Shown here: positions 1 to 13,837 of the stretch, piece after piece
Layout: every line of letters begins with the position of its first letter
How positions within the stretch are numbered: the first letter of the stretch is position 1
Assembly (NCBI GenBank): GCA_031763025.1
Contig: JASSKH010000010.1
Location: 12,851,427 to 12,915,426 of the forward strand
Reading direction: 5' to 3'
Source of the DNA: Macrocystis pyrifera
Lineage: Eukaryota; Sar; Phaeophyceae; Laminariales; Laminariaceae
Length of the DNA: 64,000 nt
Program-made: the position numbers and the translations under genes
Notes under the pieces: generated by a model
Database searches by the model: none
Seen by the model: the letters and a program-made list of their open reading frames with translations, nothing else
What the model was told of the DNA's origin: nothing

Positions 1-657
1 TGCAGTCTGTGGAATCAGGACAGGCTCCAATAACTCTGGAGTGGAAGATTGCTTCCGTGGAGGGAAAAATAAAAAAACGGGGAAAAAAAAAAGACACAAC
101 AGTTCTGTAAGACAGCAGCAGAAACACGGTGGTCACCAATGTAATGTAGTACCTGCGCTGGTCGTTCGGACGGAGGTCGTCGCGGAGATGTCGCAGTGTA
201 GAATTCGCGGAGAAGTCGCCGTGATGAGGTCGCGGAGCGAAGGTCCCTTCTAGCCGTCGTTACGGCCGACGTAAAAAAGTAAGCCGAGCAGAGTTCTTCG
301 TTGATATTTAGCAAGGAGATGCTAGAGAGCTAGTCTGACTCGGTGGGGGACACCTTTTGGTCACCCCAGGGTCTGCGGGCGGATAATGTCCCGATCGCTA
401 TCTCCCGGGGACGGGTCAACACCGTCAATGACGTGAGACCGCTCGTGACCCGAGATTTGGTATTGCTTGACCGGTGACGTGTCCTTCGCGCGTGCGTGCT
501 ACGAGATCTACGATATCTCCGACCCTGGCTTCCAAAATGTTCTACATACGTACCCCAGACAAGTATAGAAAAGTGCAATGAGCGCACGTACGTATCGGAT
601 ACGTATGGTATGCTGTACGAATCGCAAACCGAAACCGAGGAGACAGCATAGTAGTAC
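1..657. other. No gene recognised
   Basis: Short open frames on both strands have no recognisable motif, low-complexity composition and no convincing splice signals. I see nothing functional here before the first MITE. Confidence 0.5.
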
Positions 658-873
658 TATTACGGAGGACCCTAGTAAATAGGACCTACGGTACACACAA
701 AAACCTATATATTTCCCTATGTTTACTATTACGGGGGTCTATAGTTAACAGGACCTATGGCACACATAAAAACCTATATAATTAGGTAGTATTACTAACA
801 ATATTTGGTCCTGTTTACTATGGTCCCCCGTAATAACAAAATTTGGTCCCAGTACTATGGTCCTCTGTACTAC
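658..873. mobile_element. MITE-1 copy, interrupted by a second MITE-1
   Basis: Outer copy of the ~105-bp inverted-repeat element. Its left end is TATTACGGAGGACC and its right end is the decayed GGTCCTCTGTACTA. A younger copy lies inside it at 727-835. Removing the younger copy and one TA restores the internal stretch (TTTACTAACAAAATTTGG) seen in intact copies. Confidence 0.85.
727..835. mobile_element. MITE-1 copy nested in another MITE-1
   Basis: Complete copy running from TATTACGGGGG to CCCCCGTAATA, with near-perfect terminal inverted repeats (TTACGGGGGnCCATAGT). The flanking TA on both sides is the target duplication, shown directly by the host copy it interrupts. It has no coding capacity. 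A TA target and short TTAC-type ends are typical of Tc1/mariner (Stowaway-like) MITEs. Confidence 0.9.
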
Positions 874-1333
874 TTGCTACCCACGGGGAAAAATTTAAAA
901 CGACGGGGTGAAACGAATCGACGTCGAAATCGAAACCCAACTCGAAGGGGGAAGAAATAGCAGAGAAAGAAAGGCAGATGATGCAATAAAAGCCTTAATT
1001 CTTAGTTCACGTTTTTTTTTTTTTTCTCCCGGAACTTTCCCGAGAACCGGATTTTTCCCCGCCAGTCAGTGTGACCGCAGGGGCAAACCCCCCCCATTTT
1101 GTTGTTGTAAGTACCACTGCATACACGTGATCACAAGAAGAAAAGGCGCTCCCAAGCCCCACTTTGGTCGGGAGATTTCCGGCTCCGGAGTTTTTTTCGC
1201 AAAAAAAATCCGGGATGGGGTGGAGGGCAGAGAAGCAGGGCTCGTATTTAGGGTTAATAAGCGTTGCGGTAAAAATGTGAGGATAAAGGCGAGGTCGGAG
1301 GTAAGAATGTAAAGGTGGTGGCGGTGAGAGAGG
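874..1333. other. No gene recognised
   Basis: A 134-residue open frame (908-1312, +) has no recognisable domain and is built on homopolymer stretches. I find no evidence that it is a gene. Confidence 0.4.
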
Positions 1334-1540
1334 AGGAGGAGGCGTGCTATGATTGGGGCACTGTAGAGGGAGGAGGCATGCTATGATTTGTAGAAGGAGG
1401 AGGCGTGTTTCGATTGGGGTACTTTAGAGGGTGGAGGCGTATTACGATTGGGGTACTGTAGAGGGAGGAGGCGTGCTACGATAGGGATACTGCTGTAGAG
1501 GGGGAGGAGGCGTGCTATGATTGGGATACTGCTGTACCTT
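1334..1540. repeat. Minisatellite, ~40-bp unit
   Basis: About five diverged tandem units built on the phrase GGAGGAGGCGTGCTAYGATT followed by GGGGTACTGTAGAG. The last units carry an extra GCTGTAGAG. Purine-rich on the top strand and non-coding. Confidence 0.8.
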
Positions 1541-1687
1541 TTTTTTTTACCAAGAAATTTCCCACTGACGTGGGCTCCTCGACTGAACATATTTCGAGGA
1601 ACTGATGTACCCAAAATCGTAGGAAATTCAGTTGCAGTTACATTACAGCAAGCAGTAACTGCTGTTTTTCCATGTTTTTCGTTGTAC

Positions 1688-1794
1688 TATTACGGGGGAC
1701 GACAGTAAAAAGGATCAAATATTGTTAGTAAATTAGGGAAATATACAGGTTTTTGTGTGTACCATAGGTCCTATTTTTACTATGGACCACGGGA
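1688..1794. mobile_element. MITE-1 copy, right end decayed
   Basis: The left end TATTACGGGGGACGACAG and the internal GTTTTTGTGTGTACCATAGG match the family. The right end has decayed to CTATGGACCACGGGA. Confidence 0.75.
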
Positions 1795-1870
1795 TGGTTG
1801 TGGTTCATCGGGTGAATTTTTCCAAGGAACGAAAAAAGACACGATGATGCCTACTATTAATACGAGTACC

Positions 1871-1981
1871 TATTACGGGGGTCCATAGTTAACAGGACCT
1901 ATGGTATACCAAAAAACCTATATATTTCCCTATTTTTTTACTAACAAAATTTGGTCCCGTTAACTACGGACCCCCGTAATA
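1871..1981. mobile_element. MITE-1 copy
   Basis: Intact copy with both TATTACGGGGG and CCCCCGTAATA ends. It sits in a ~30-bp tandem repeat (GTGATGCCTACTATTAATAC, then GAGTACCTA). An uninterrupted GAGTACCTAGTGATGCC junction at about 2003-2020 is the empty target site. Confidence 0.9.
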
Positions 1982-2037
1982 GTGATGCCTACTATTAATA
2001 CGAGTACCTAGTGATGCCTACTATTAATGCGAGTACG

Positions 2038-2149
2038 TATTACGGGGGTCCATAGTAGTTAACGGGACCAAATTTTGTTAGTAAAAATAGGCAAATATAT
2101 AGGTTTTTGTGTGCACCATAGGTCCTGTTAACTATGGACCCCCGTAATA
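2038..2149. mobile_element. MITE-1 copy
   Basis: Intact copy inserted in a neighbouring unit of the same 30-bp tandem repeat as the copy at 1871, again at a TA. Confidence 0.9.
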
Positions 2150-2256
2150 GTGATGCCTCACTATTAATACGGATACGTAGTGATTCATGCCTACTACGAG
2201 TACGTAATGGGCCACGCACGGGATGGTTTGATCGGGTGTTTTTTTTTTTTTCATGC

Positions 2257-2373
2257 TGTTACGGGGGACCATAGTAAATAGGACCAAGTATTGTTGGTAA
2301 AAAAATCGGTAAATATAAATAGGTTTTTGTGTTGAGTGTAGGTCCTATTTATTTCCTATGGTCCTCCGTAACA
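2257..2373. mobile_element. MITE-1 copy
   Basis: Ends GTTACGGGGGACCATAGTAA and ATGGTCCTCCGTAAC, with the usual internal GTTTTTGTGT segment. The outer flanks are TG and CA instead of TA, so the target duplication is not clean. Confidence 0.8.
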
Positions 2374-2528
2374 TCTCAAGAAAATAGTTACGAACGAGTG
2401 AGGCCGTTTCCTGTGCGATTCGATTTCGAGCTTCAGATTTGTATTTTTCGATCTCAAAAATGATGACCCTGCTTATGCAGTCCAAATATGCAAAATCTGA
2501 CCGGAATTTTTTCGATTTGAGAATCCGA

Positions 2529-2575
2529 TGACCCAAGTCGTCGGATTTTCGGCCAAAATCCGACGACCTGGGTCA
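2529..2575. repeat. Perfect-looking hairpin
   Basis: Inverted repeat: TGACCCAAGTCGTCGGATTT on the left is mirrored by AAATCCGACGACCTGGGTCA on the right around TCGGCCA. One base is mismatched in the arm. Its role is unknown. Confidence 0.7.
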
Positions 2576-2835
2576 TTAGATTTTCAAATCGAAAAATGGC
2601 ATGCTCTTTAAATTCAAGATGTTATCCACGACAGCAAACAGCAGCAGAACGATCGATGGGTTGGATGTTGATACAGCTGCTGTATAGCGACGTTGCTTCG
2701 CTCCCGACGTGCGGACGGCGCGTCCCTCCGTGGCCAGACTAGAGTCGGCTGGCGCGGGCTCGGGCCTAGAGACCAAGAGAAGCGCACTCGGCACGCGCCT
2801 CTCCGTGGATACGTACTCGTAGACTACACTGCTGT

Positions 2836-2838
<3 letters not shown>

Positions 2839-2873
<35 letters not shown>
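2839..2873 (+). repeat. CAG microsatellite
   Basis: About twelve CAG units. It lies between two related GC-rich segments (2700-2820 and 2905-3025) that share phrases such as GTCTCTTCGCTGCCAGACC-like blocks. This suggests a local duplication. No gene is supported here. Confidence 0.7.
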
Positions 2874-3089
2874 CGGTCACAAAATGAAACACAAAATACC
2901 ACGGCAGGTTGACTCTAGCGCACTCGCCACGTCTCTTCGCTGCCAGACCAGAGGCAGTCAGCGTGGGCTCGGACGCTTGGGTCCTACGCGCAGGGCAGCG
3001 CACCCAGCGCGTCTCCTCGCGGCGCCAAACCACAATAACAGCAGTTGGTCTCGGCGTTTGCTGAAATCTCTACACGCACAGTAAATCTG

Positions 3090-3699
3090 ATTTTTCCGCA
3101 TAGGTAGAGTAGACTCTTTCGATTTGCCAAGTTTATATTTGACAATGCCATCGGGTCAAAATCTGAAGCTCAAAAATCGAACCGCATAGGAAACGGCCTG
3201 AGGAAGGTTTTCCTACTATCTTGGAAAAAAAAAAAACGTTTGTTTTTCGTGAAAATACCTGCTATATACGAGTAGTGAATCGGATGAATTTTTCACACCT
3301 GATCGCTTCGTATTATTCTCAAGATATAGTTTCGGAGTCTCGTGATAATACCTGCCTGCTGCGAGCAGTGAGCCACGGGATGTGTTTTTTTTCCGGTGCT
3401 TTTTTTCATACCTGGTACTCGTGGTTCGTATTATATCAAGAACTAGTTTTGGGGTGAGGTAGGTGTACAACTCTTAAAAGTGAGGAGGAGCCCGTGAAAA
3501 AGAGAAAAAGGTGCAAGCCTCTGACATAGGATAAGGGCAAGGGTAAGCAAGTAAAGGCAAGTAAGTGCAAGGGGAAAAATCTCTGGAAAAAAAACACACA
3601 CACGCACACATTTTGGTTGGTTAGGTTCGTGTATGTTTGTTTGCTTGCTTGTTTGTGCTGACGCCCCCCGTGCCTGTTGGTTTTTTGCCGCTCCTCCAG
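3090..3699. other. No gene; diverged ~100-bp duplication
   Basis: The blocks at about 3255-3345 and 3345-3460 resemble each other (ATACCTGC, then CGAGnAGTGA, then TTCGTATTAT, then AGTTT). Nothing else is recognised upstream of the first exon call at 3700. Confidence 0.4.
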
Positions 3700-5386
3700 G
3701 CCCTCGCCGTGGACCTTTTGGATCTAGACATCGGAGAGGCGCAGCCGGCCAGCGTCCCGGAATCCCAAGACCTCGTGGTGAGCGCGAAGTGGAGACGGGA
3801 GGCACGGCATGTAGACAGGGGGCGGGGAGACAACGAGAGAGACGCGGACACGTACCTAGGCATGCTCAAGACACGCAGAGAGCGGAAAATAGAAAGAGCA
3901 CCGAGAGAGATAGATAGACAAGGAGACAAATGAAATAGAGCCAGACACGGACAAGCAGCAGGCAGGCAGGCAGGCAGGCGCACTTGGCAGAGAGAGAGGG
4001 AGAGATGGTTAGGAACACAAGGAACAGAGAGACGGAACCAGAGAAAACAAGCGAAAACTCACACACAAAAAAAGGCAGGGGAGAGAGAACAAAAAGACAG
4101 AGCGGGACGGGGAAACCAGACCCAGGGACAAGGTGGGACAAAAACGCACAACACAGGTGGACAGACAACACTTGAGCGAGAGACAGAGGGAGGGAGTGAG
4201 TGAGCGAGCAACAGTGAAAAGAAGCAGAGAAGCAGACCCCGAGACAAACGAAGAGACAGACACACAAAGAAACGGACGTACAGAGAGACGAAATAAGAGG
4301 CAGAGAAGAGAGCCCACATCCTTGGGGGGACACGTTTCAGACTTTTTTTTTACCCGCGTGCGTGACCGAAGAGCCTACCTAGTCTCACACACGCGATCGA
4401 GCTATAATGCCTTTTCTCGACGAAGTGCGATGGTTACGGCGATGGAGCAATGGGAGCGCGTGCCTCAGCCTCGCGAGCCCCCCGACCCCCCCCCCCCCGC
4501 GCGCCTCTCCTCCCCCTTCCCCTGCTCGCCCCCGCCCTCTCAAGACTCCGTGACGCCTACCCTGTCGCTCCCTCCCTCGTTGAGCTTACGCTCGTTGAGC
4601 TTACGCTCGTCGCTGTGCGTACGCTACGCTTTTGCTCAGTACTTACTTGGCACTCGATGCTGCTGCCTGCCCCTGCTGCCTGCGCGTATCGTGTTTCTTT
4701 CGTTGTGACACCTGCTGAATGTTTACTATTGTTTTGGCGGAAATAACGTCTTTTTTTTTTGCACGCCGCGTTCGTTCAGCGCGCCACCAAGGAGGCCGCG
4801 CTCCAGCAGCAGCTCCAGGCGCAGCAGCAGCAGCTGGAGCAGCTCAAGATACTCATGCTCGGAAAAGCACAGCAGCCGCAGGGGGGGGGGGGGGGGCAAC
4901 AGCGGCGCTGCTGCAGGCGGTGGCATGGGCGGGGGCATGAGAAGCCTGCCCGCTGTGGGGGGGTGGTGGTGTTGGTGGCGGCGGTGGTAGTACTAGCAAT
5001 ATGGGAGGCGGGAAGCCTGACAAGGTTATGGAGGCGTTTGGGTCCTCCGGGTTAGGGCATGCCGGAGGAGGCGGGGGGGGTCTACTAGGTGGCGGCGGAG
5101 TTGTGCAGCAGCAGCTAGGGATGGGGATGGGGGCGGCGACGACGACTCAAATACAGCCAGGCGGGNNNNNNNNNNNNNNNNNNNNNNNNNNNNNNNNNNN
5201 NNNNNNNNNNNNNNNNNNNNNNNNNNNNNNNNNNNNNNNNNNNNNNNNNNNNNNNNNNNNNNNNNCCCCATCATCTACACACGCCCCCGTGTTACCACGT
5301 CACAGGAACAGCAACAGCAGCTGCAATATCTGCAGCATTTGCAGCAGCGACAGCAGCAGCAGCAGCAGTTCCCGGGGCAAGGATGA
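3700..5386 (+). CDS. Gln/Gly-rich protein, 3' exons (partial)
   Basis: I do not recognise the protein. Three probable exons read in phase 0. Exon 3700-3777 starts after a CTCCTCCAG acceptor and ends at GTG|GTGAGC; it encodes 26 residues rich in Leu, Asp and Glu. An exon from 4780 starts after TTCGTTCAG, opens with a Gln-rich helix-forming stretch (ATKEAALQQQLQAQQQQLEQ) and runs into Gly- and Met-rich sequence. The last exon, 5306-5386, starts after ACCACGTCACAG and is about half Gln, ending FPGQG and TGA. Runs of G at about 4879-4896 and 4957-4963 shift the frame twice, so the assembly probably miscounts them. The 100-N gap removes the sequence before the last exon. Poly-Gln/Gly composition suggests a nuclear scaffold or transcription co-regulator, but nothing in the sequence fixes a function. 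The 5' exons were not found. Confidence 0.45.
5166..5265. other. Assembly gap (100 N)
   Basis: Exactly 100 unknown bases inside the Gln/Gly-rich gene. The true length is unknown. Confidence 0.99.
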
Positions 5387-5821
5387 CAACGCCTTCCGGC
5401 GCGGTCTAGGACGGATGCGTGCGTGCTCACCGTGTACGAGACTCCCCACATCTAGCAAGCAGCAAGGGTTAGGAGAGGGGGCGGGTAAGGGGGGGAAGCT
5501 CGGGCGGGGGGTTGGAGAGAGGCCTTTTTTCGTTGTCTCTGTTTCCTCTGCGTATATATATCATGAAGGACAATTTGAGGGCAGCCTTCTTTGTACCCCA
5601 TAGCTTTCCTCCCCTTCTTGTCTTTCGGTTGGCGTTGTGCAGGGTCAGGGCCCGGCCGGCGGTTGCCAGCCCCCCCCTCCTCACCTTATTTTCACGTCCC
5701 GGCCGCAATGAACGCTCTGTGTCATTAGCGTATGAGTATACGGCGTTTTGGACTGGGGTGTACTATTTATGTAATAGCAAAGGGCTGTTGCGTTTTTTTT
5801 TTAGCATTTTTTATTTTACTC

Positions 5822-5903
5822 CCCGCTCCGTCGCGAAAGGGGTACGTGGTCAATGGTCAAATGACTAAGGACAAATGAGTACACGCCCCCCCCCCCCCCC
5901 CCC
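5822..5903 (+). mobile_element. LINE 3' terminus with poly(C) tail
   Basis: CCGCTCCGTCGCGAAAGG, then GGTCAATGGTCAAATGACTA, then ACAAATGAGTACACG and 18 C. This matches the last ~70 bp of the LINE copy that ends at 55019, so it is a severely 5'-truncated insertion or relic. Confidence 0.8.
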
Positions 5904-8039
5904 GCTCCCCTCACGCGCGTTTGTATTCTGGCAGTAAAGTTGTTCACCCACCTTTGGGGTTAATTACCTGTGCGCATGATATTATATTCTTGATAAAGAC
6001 GGCAGTAGCGGTCCTTGCGTAGTGCCCTTCGAGTAGTGCCGGTTTGCCCGCTATTAATGCCTGTGGAACCAATCGCGCTTGGCACGGAGGGGATTCATCG
6101 GTGGGTTGGTTGTGTGCGGAATGGTGTACCGATTGCCGCTATAATTAATGCATGCCGCTGCTGTTGGCTGGCGTAAACCGGTCCCTGTATAGTGCCGGTT
6201 GCCCGACATAGTGCCGGAATTTGGGGAATTCGGTTGGCATAACAGATGGAATTGACCAGTGTCTGGCAGTGTGCGGAGTAATTAGTGCCGGTTGCCGCTG
6301 TAATGCCGGTATTGTTGACTGGCTGGCGCATATATACCGGCGCTATGTATAGGGGGATCGGCACAACTGTAGTATAGTAGTACACCTCTTCCGTGTTTAG
6401 GGTGTTGTGAGGCTGAGGTGAGGTGGGGGAGCGGGGAGAAGGGCAGAGTGGGAGTGGGAGAAAGAGAGAGAGCGAGAAAACGCGCACACGCACGCAACGC
6501 GCGCGTAGACAAAAAAGAAAGACAAGACAGAGGAGAAAGCGAGAACCGACGTGTGCGGGAAATAAAGAGCGGACGGTTAGCGTGGCAATGTGTGATGGAC
6601 TGTAATCGGATGGCATGACCTGGTTTTGGGACGGCGTGTGAAAAGCATGAGACCGAGTTCACGATAGACGCAAGCAAGCGATACACCTGCAAGCGGGAGG
6701 GGGGGGGGGGGGAGTACTGGACAAAAGGCACGGGAAATCGAAAACCGACGAGCTGGTTTTTCTACACCCAGCCTCTTATTGTTACATATGCTCCGCGATC
6801 ACATCTCCCTTCGAGTCTGATTGATACCTCGTATTTTTGTTTTTTTAGCATTTCCGTTTCATGGACCCCAGCTGTTGTCGCTGGGGAAATTTCTTGCGGA
6901 TTTTTTTTTTTTGCATGCCTGGTGTATGTATGTGATGTGTGTTCGTGTTCATTGTCTTGTTTTCGTCTCCCGGGTTTTCCCCCTTTTTTCATCATTGCCT
7001 GCTTGGCGCCGTTGATGCCCCCCCCCCGCAGAGTATCAATATTTGATAACAAAGCCAGTGGGAATAAGATTTTCGCGGCATGATACAGGAGAAGACGTGT
7101 TTTGGTGTCGAGTAATATGCTGATGTCACTCTCAATTTTTTTTTTTGACCAATCAGAAAAGTGCGGGCACGAAATATCTTTCTATCTGCACTACTGCTGT
7201 ACGATGTGCAGAGTACAGGACACGCACTCCCTTCTAAAAGTCTCTGTTTTTATTTGTCCCCAGGGATGAAGGAAGGAAGCAACCTGCGCCCCCACTTTTT
7301 ATGTAGTTCATTCAAATGCGCACGCACCGCCTACGCTCTTTTTCGTGTATTCCTTACCTAGTAGGTCTTCCATAACGGAAGTGTCTGATCGAAAGCTGTC
7401 CTTCCCCCCCCAATTCAGAAGCTCACAACCCATAGGCTCGTCTGTTTTTCTAATAGGCCCCTACTATAGCGGTTGGCGTGCCCATAAATAACCGTGCAGC
7501 GCACGCACCACCACCGTTGTCTCCTCGTGCGCCAGCGTTGCCACAGCTGCCGCCGCTGCCGCTGCTTGCGCCTACTGGTTGACAGTTTTTGTTTCCGCCA
7601 CCGCCTTTCTCTTTGGGTTCCCGCTGTCTCCTTGTTTGACGTCATCGCTGCCGATACAGCGGGCGCCGCTCTCGCTACCTCCTTTCATCTCTCCGGGCCG
7701 CTACGGTCGCGCCTTCGTTGGTTCCCGTCGCCGCTACCGTTACTATATATTGCGCGGCCCTGGTTGATCATCGCTGCTGCTGGTAGCTAGGTGCCTCTCG
7801 CCTCCTTCGCCACGGTCGACACTGCTTGGATGTTGCCCGTGTTCCCTCCTCCTCCTTGTTGGCTTTCGTCGCCACCAATGTTGCCGCTCGCTGCCGCTTC
7901 TTCATTCGCCATACAAACACCGTCTTTTACCACCACCTCTGCCTCCTTATTTATTGACCACTGTCTCCATTGCCTCCTCCGGCTTTCTTGCGCTGCTGTC
8001 ATATTCATTGGACACACCCCCGTCCCCTGTCCCCCTCCG
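5904..8039. other. No gene; degenerate TAGTGCCGG repeats
   Basis: Between about 6010 and 6350 the phrase TAGTGCCGGTTGCC recurs at irregular spacing, with CTGGCTGGCG and ATAATGCC blocks. A 15-bp G run lies at 6699-6713. From 7490 to 8040 the sequence is GCC/GCT-rich on both strands, with open frames but no motif or clear splice structure. I cannot support a gene. Confidence 0.4.
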
Positions 8040-8188
8040 GTGAGGGTCTACCACGACTACGGCCATGCAAGACATGAGTACACCCTCCGTAATCCGTCTC
8101 GAAAGGGATGCGTGTCATTCGTCAAACGACTAAGGCAAGCAACAAATGAGCACCCTCTCCTCTCCCCCCCCCCCCCCCCCCCCCCCCC
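8040..8188 (+). mobile_element. SINE-like tail followed by LINE tail, poly(C)
   Basis: GAGGGTCTACCACGACTACG, then GCCATGCAAGACATGAGTAC at 8042-8085, is the 3' end of the 0.5-kb non-autonomous element. It is followed at once by TCCGTCTCGAAAGGGATGCG, then CAAGCAACAAATGAGCAC and a C-rich tract (8163-8188), which is the LINE 3' end. The two related tails stand back to back. Confidence 0.75.
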
Positions 8189-8505
8189 GGTGTCACAGCG
8201 CTACCCATGGCTATTTCCATCGTCTTCGTTGCCGCTGCCGCTGCCGCTATCTGCTCGTTTCTCCTTGTCTTGTCACCCGCAGCTGGCGCTGACGTTGACG
8301 CTGCCTGTCCGCTTGTTCTTCCTTTGCCACCCACTGCCGCTGCCGCCGTTGCCTCTTCCTTGTGGTCGGCCGGCCGTCTTCCCCTCTGCTCCTATCCCCC
8401 AACTCCCAAATGCTTCTTCTTGCTTTTACCTTATGACCCTGTAGAGACCTCCATGTGAAGTGACTTAGAAAGCGACAAGCACGGTCGTGCCAGCCTTTTT
8501 TTGCA

Positions 8506-10452
<1,947 letters not shown>

Positions 10453-11376
10453 CAGGGCTTTTCGCGGGACAGGTCAGGGGTCGGGTCGGGTCACCCGACC
10501 CGACCCGCGAAAATTTTGAGGCGTGTTGACTTGACCCGACCCGACCCGCGAGATTTTGAAAGCCTCTTGACCCGACTCGACCCGACCCGCGAGGTTTAAA
10601 AAACGTTTGACCCGACCCGACCCGACCCGACCCGACCCGTGATATTTGAAAAATTCCTGACCCGACCCGACCCGACTCGCGAGATTTCGAAGTCTCCTGA
10701 CCCGACCTGACCCGACCCGCCACCTTCCGATTGACCCGTGAGACACGGGTTTCATGCGGGTAGGGTCATCTTGACCCGCGAAACCATTTATATTGACCCG
10801 TAGGTTCGACCTGCGGATCCGGCCTGTGGGTCGACACTTTACAAACATTTTAATATTCATTTTTGTGCCCCGCGGCGATATATGGCCTTGCTGTAGTGGG
10901 TGTAGATGGATGGATGCGGGCATACGTATATGGGTTTGGCGGTGTTTGAATGTGTGATACCAAAGGAGTATTATTGAGTACTGGTACGAAACAATCTTTT
11001 GGGTAAGAGAGCGGGAAGTGTTTCAAGTGTCGGATCAGCGAGCCGGATGCGCGGGTCCGACCCGCGGATCAGCAGAAAACAACTCGCGGGTCATATGCTG
11101 GCCCGACCCGCGAGTGACCCGTTTCTCGCGGGTCATGACCCGACCCGACCCGTGAGCTTCTCATCACCTCTTGACATGACCTGACCCGACCTGTGAGATT
11201 TGAAAACTTCATTGACCCGACCCGACCCGACCCGTGAGATTTAAAAAACTCTTGACCCGACCTGACCCGACGCGCCAGATTTGAAAAGCTTTAGACCCGA
11301 CCCGACCCGACTCGTGACATTTTGAAAACCCTGTGACCCGACCCGCGGGTCGGGTCATGACCCGCGAAAAGCCCTG
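10453..11376. mobile_element. hAT-like non-autonomous element, copy 1
   Basis: Starts CAGGGCTTTTCGCGGG and ends CCCGCGAAAAGCCCTG, a perfect terminal inverted repeat. It is flanked by the identical 8-bp sequence GGATTTTC at 10445-10452 and 11377-11384. CAGGG-type ends plus an 8-bp duplication are hallmarks of the hAT superfamily. The interior is mostly tandem GACCC pentamers broken every 30-50 bp by blocks such as GCGAGATTTGAAAA, with a unique AT-richer core at about 10840-11030. No transposase is encoded. Confidence 0.9.
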
Positions 11377-13837
11377 GGATTTTCGAATGTGCAAGGTGCA
11401 AGAACCGAGTCGCCGTGCCGTTCGGAAACGTGAAAGTGCCTATCTTTCTCGGTTTGTGAACAGGAATCATGAGTACGGGTACGATTACTTGAAAAAATAT
11501 ACTGGTATGTTTGTGGCCAATAGCACCGGACGTACAGCTAATGCCATTCATCAGCAGCATGGTCGCAGGGGGTCAACGGAGTTACAATACATTTTCCATT
11601 TCTCTTGGCAAAAATCTGCCGCAATATAGTGCCAGCCTGTGACTGTCGTTGGTGGTGATTGATGTCATGCATCACGATGAAAGCAGGAGGATAGGGCGAT
11701 CTCACACGGTACGAGGTAATTAATGCGTCTCGTGCATCAGCGAAACCCTCTATTCGACACTATGGTTGACGCACACTCTGAACGCGACGAAGAGGACTAC
11801 AGCAGTACCGGACACCAAATAAGGAGCAGGAAAACTTGTCCAAGCTGGATTTCCTTTTTGAGAATGGGTGCGTTCTACACTAAATTCGGTATAATGACTC
11901 CTGAATTTCATGTTTTCCTAAATCTCAAGCCTGCCTTTCTTAACGCTCGTTTTTAATACAGTAGGTGCCCTGTACGTACATACTGCCTAACCTAACCCCC
12001 TTCCGCTCCAGTTTTTTTGGAGCTTGTCCTGTGACCACGGACTCAATACTTGGACATGTGGGAGAACAATCAACAACAAGCGACTGCTGCAACTCGATAC
12101 ATTGGTTGGTTGGGTTGGGGTTAGGGTTGAGGCTAGGGGTTCTACCTGGTATTCGTTCCGTACACGTTGTCCCTCAACTACACCCCAACTATTGTAGTAT
12201 ACACTCGTACGTACGAGTGTCAATTCAAGCAAATTGGAATCAATCCCCCCTCGAAGGCGCGGGGGGGGGAAGGAGAGAGGAGGTTTGGTTGGGTATTCCT
12301 TTTTGGATGGACGTGTACGATCAGGAGTCGGGATGGGATACTCCAGAGCTCCTCCATCCACGTACGACAACAACAGCCAAGAGTTACCAAAACGGGCACA
12401 CCACCGCTCTTAGGACTTCAGAGGAGAGAGAAAATGGGTGGTAAAAATGTGACAATTACAGACAGCAGCGGCCGGCCACAGTTTCGATTGGTGGGGGATG
12501 ATACAAATTGGTGTCTGTACGGCACAAAGAAAAAGCAAGGACACGTACGCATCATATTACTCCTATATAGGGTACGGGAGGAACGTAATCCTACCTCACT
12601 CGCTCGTAGACAGATACGGTTGATAACACCAAAGCTAACGTTGTTCTTTCGGCCCCTGTCTCGGGGAGGTAACTAGGTTCCAGGTTAATACCGCGAATTT
12701 GCCAAGATAAACCCAAGCAACTCGGAACCAGCACCCCGCAGGCGAGTAGGAGGAGGAGGAGGGGGAGGAGTGATACTGCTGTAGGTGATGGCGTATATAC
12801 AGCGTGCCGTCGTTTGGTGTTCAGGGCATGCGGTGGGGGCATCGCGTGATGAAGAGTCCATCCCGCCTCATGCCTCTCTACTCTCTGTATACTCTCTACA
12901 CTCCTACCCACCACCCAACATTCCATCCCGGCACATACATGCATGCCTCTCTACTCTCTGCACTATACATCTCGTCCGACCTCCCTTGCTCCTCGTCTCC
13001 TCTGCCTGATGTGTTTGCTTACGAGGACAGCAGTACCTGTTTACCTGGCACTGCGGGTGCTGTACCCGTATGCACCTATATACGACGCAAAGATGGTAGT
13101 TGCGTATGTACTCCATGTGATCGGTCGGGACGGCTCACTTACCTGTGACAGGTCTTACCTGTGACTACAGGTAACGCCCGTATTTACCATAGCCCATGTA
13201 CCCGCCCCTGGCCCGCCAGGATAGCAGCCTTCGCCAGCTCTGCCCTTCTTTCTGTCTGCTCACCAACTGCTGCTGTACCTGCGTAGGCGGCAGGCGGTAC
13301 GGCGGTACAGTTTTTAGTTTTGGCGGGACTGTTGAATTCGCCCAATCAACGTCGGGAACCCCAAAAAACAGGTAACCCAAAAAGAAGTAACGGCGAACAA
13401 GTTTGAATATTACCAACGATTTATTGGGGTCATACTATTTTAGTATTGTTTTTAGTGCTGTAATTTCTACCGTTTGTTTATTGTTTTTGGGGTCACTCAG
13501 ACGCCAGGTCAAGTCGGTGCGGTCATTTCTCTCCGCAAGCAACTACGCACGAACAACCCCACCTCGAACACAACTTCCACCTCCTCTCCTCTTCTCCTCC
13601 TCGGGACTTCACGAGCAAACACCAGCCAGAACCAGCTCAGCCTCCACCTCGCAGCGCACACCAGAGCTCCCATCCACCACTATCGGATACCTGATACTCG
13701 GCAAGCCAGGTGCAACAACAGCAGTACCTGGTGCAGCAGTAGCAGAAGCAAGCTCAGCTACTTGGTGGCATCGCGCAACCTTCCTTCTGACTCGCGGCCT
13801 AAACGAGAAAGTCACACACAACACACCACCAACTACC
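11377..13837. other. No gene recognised; 5' flank of the epimerase gene
   Basis: Open frames (for example 11723-11956 and 12167-12676, +) have no recognisable motif. A short GGTTAGGGTTGAGG phrase near 12118 is isolated and not a telomere. The last ~430 bp stay open in frame with the epimerase start but look like leader sequence. Confidence 0.4.

Noticed and set aside
3866-4333. 155-residue minus-strand frame with hydrophobic stretches
   Set aside because: Antisense of an ACAG/GAGA-rich low-complexity tract; the Leu/Phe/Cys composition follows from that.
12115-12140. GGTTAGGGTTGAGG, telomere-like
   Set aside because: One short interrupted occurrence, not an array.
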